DNA from: Alphaproteobacteria bacterium
GTDB taxonomy: Bacteria; Pseudomonadota; Alphaproteobacteria; Rhodobacterales; Rhodobacteraceae
DNA length: 5,675 nt
Direction of reading: 5' to 3'
Assembly (NCBI GenBank): GCA_030428025.1
Contig: JAUIBJ010000271.1
Span: 1-5,675 of the forward strand
In this document: positions 5,492 through 5,675 of the stretch, piece after piece
Layout: each line of letters opens with the position of its first letter
Position numbering within the stretch: the first letter of the stretch is position 1
Made by a program: the position numbers and the translations under genes
Notes under the pieces: generated by a model
The model's database searches: none
Seen by the model: only the letters and a program-made list of their open reading frames with translations
Told to the model about the DNA's origin: nothing

Positions 5492-5675
5492 TTACTTCAC
5501 CGCTTCGATATTGAGCGACACCAGCGTGCCGTTCTCCTTGTCCATATGCGGGATATAGGCCTGGCTGTAGTCGTCCATATGCGCGTGCTCGGTCTCGCGC
5601 CAGTCCCAGAGGCGGGTTTCGGAGAAGCCCACCTCCTTGAGGTCCGCCGACAGAGACGGCTCGTCGAAGATCATG
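5492..5675 (-). CDS. C-terminal fragment, possible SAM-dependent methyltransferase
   Basis: An open frame enters from the right edge and ends at TAA 5492-5494. About 60 residues are visible. They contain LKEVGFSETRLWDWRETEHA, followed by DDYSQAYIPHMDKENG and SLNIEAVK at the end. The 'L-EVGF-x-R-x-WDW' segment looks like the last strand region of class I SAM-dependent methyltransferases. From memory, the DDYSQAY-PHMDKENG tail occurs at the C-terminus of a methyltransferase subgroup linked to sugar or surface-polymer genes. The SAM-binding motif lies outside the window, so the function is tentative. The methionine encoded at 5672-5674 is probably internal. The gene may be the 3' end of a neighbouring cluster extending to the right. 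It runs in the same direction as the MFS gene but is separated from it by the hairpin. Confidence 0.6.
   Translation of the reverse strand, partial: MIFDEPSLSADLKEVGFSETRLWDWRETEHAHMDDYSQAYIPHMDKENGTLVSLNIEAVK

Noticed and set aside
1..5675. Search for CRISPR repeats, tRNA/rRNA genes, IS ends, toxin-antitoxin pairs or defence genes
   Set aside because: No direct-repeat arrays, cloverleaf patterns, transposase motifs or small paired genes were seen. The window is filled by recognisable or ordinary coding genes.

Overview
The window looks like ordinary chromosomal sequence from a high-GC alphaproteobacterium. Rhodobacterales (Rhodobacteraceae/Roseobacteraceae) is the most likely order. That placement rests on codon use, on an SseB-family protein and an NTF2-like/SH3-like exported protein of a type I associate with that group, and on two GC-rich palindromic intergenic elements of a style I recall from it. 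I could not run a similarity search.

Layout from left to right. Positions 1-182 are the 3' end of a plus-strand D-2-hydroxyacid dehydrogenase of the glyoxylate/hydroxypyruvate reductase A type. A 181-bp gap follows, holding a likely terminator hairpin and a palindromic GC-rich element. Next come four minus-strand genes. Read in the direction of transcription they are nicotinamidase (pncA, starting at 3120), a Fe-S-type uracil-DNA glycosylase family protein, an SseB-family protein, and, after a 109-bp gap, a small secreted NTF2-like/SH3-like protein. The first three overlap by 8 bp at each junction and form one tight operon. The fourth has its own well-spaced promoter-like element, placed so that its mRNA could be leaderless.

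A 112-bp divergent intergenic region separates pncA from a plus-strand trhO (3233-4147), which encodes the rhodanese-family tRNA uridine 5-hydroxylase. trhO converges, with a 37-bp gap, on a minus-strand 12-helix MFS transporter (4185-5405). Behind the transporter, an 86-bp gap contains a perfect 7-bp hairpin. The window ends inside the C-terminal part of another minus-strand gene, tentatively a SAM-dependent methyltransferase.

The genes are mostly housekeeping: NAD salvage, base-excision DNA repair, tRNA modification and small-molecule transport. I see no mobile element, CRISPR array, RNA gene or defence system, and no clear sign of a new multi-gene system. The points most worth checking are the leaderless promoter arrangement, the unusual active-site motifs of the UDG-family protein and its translational coupling to pncA and sseB, and the two palindromic intergenic elements.
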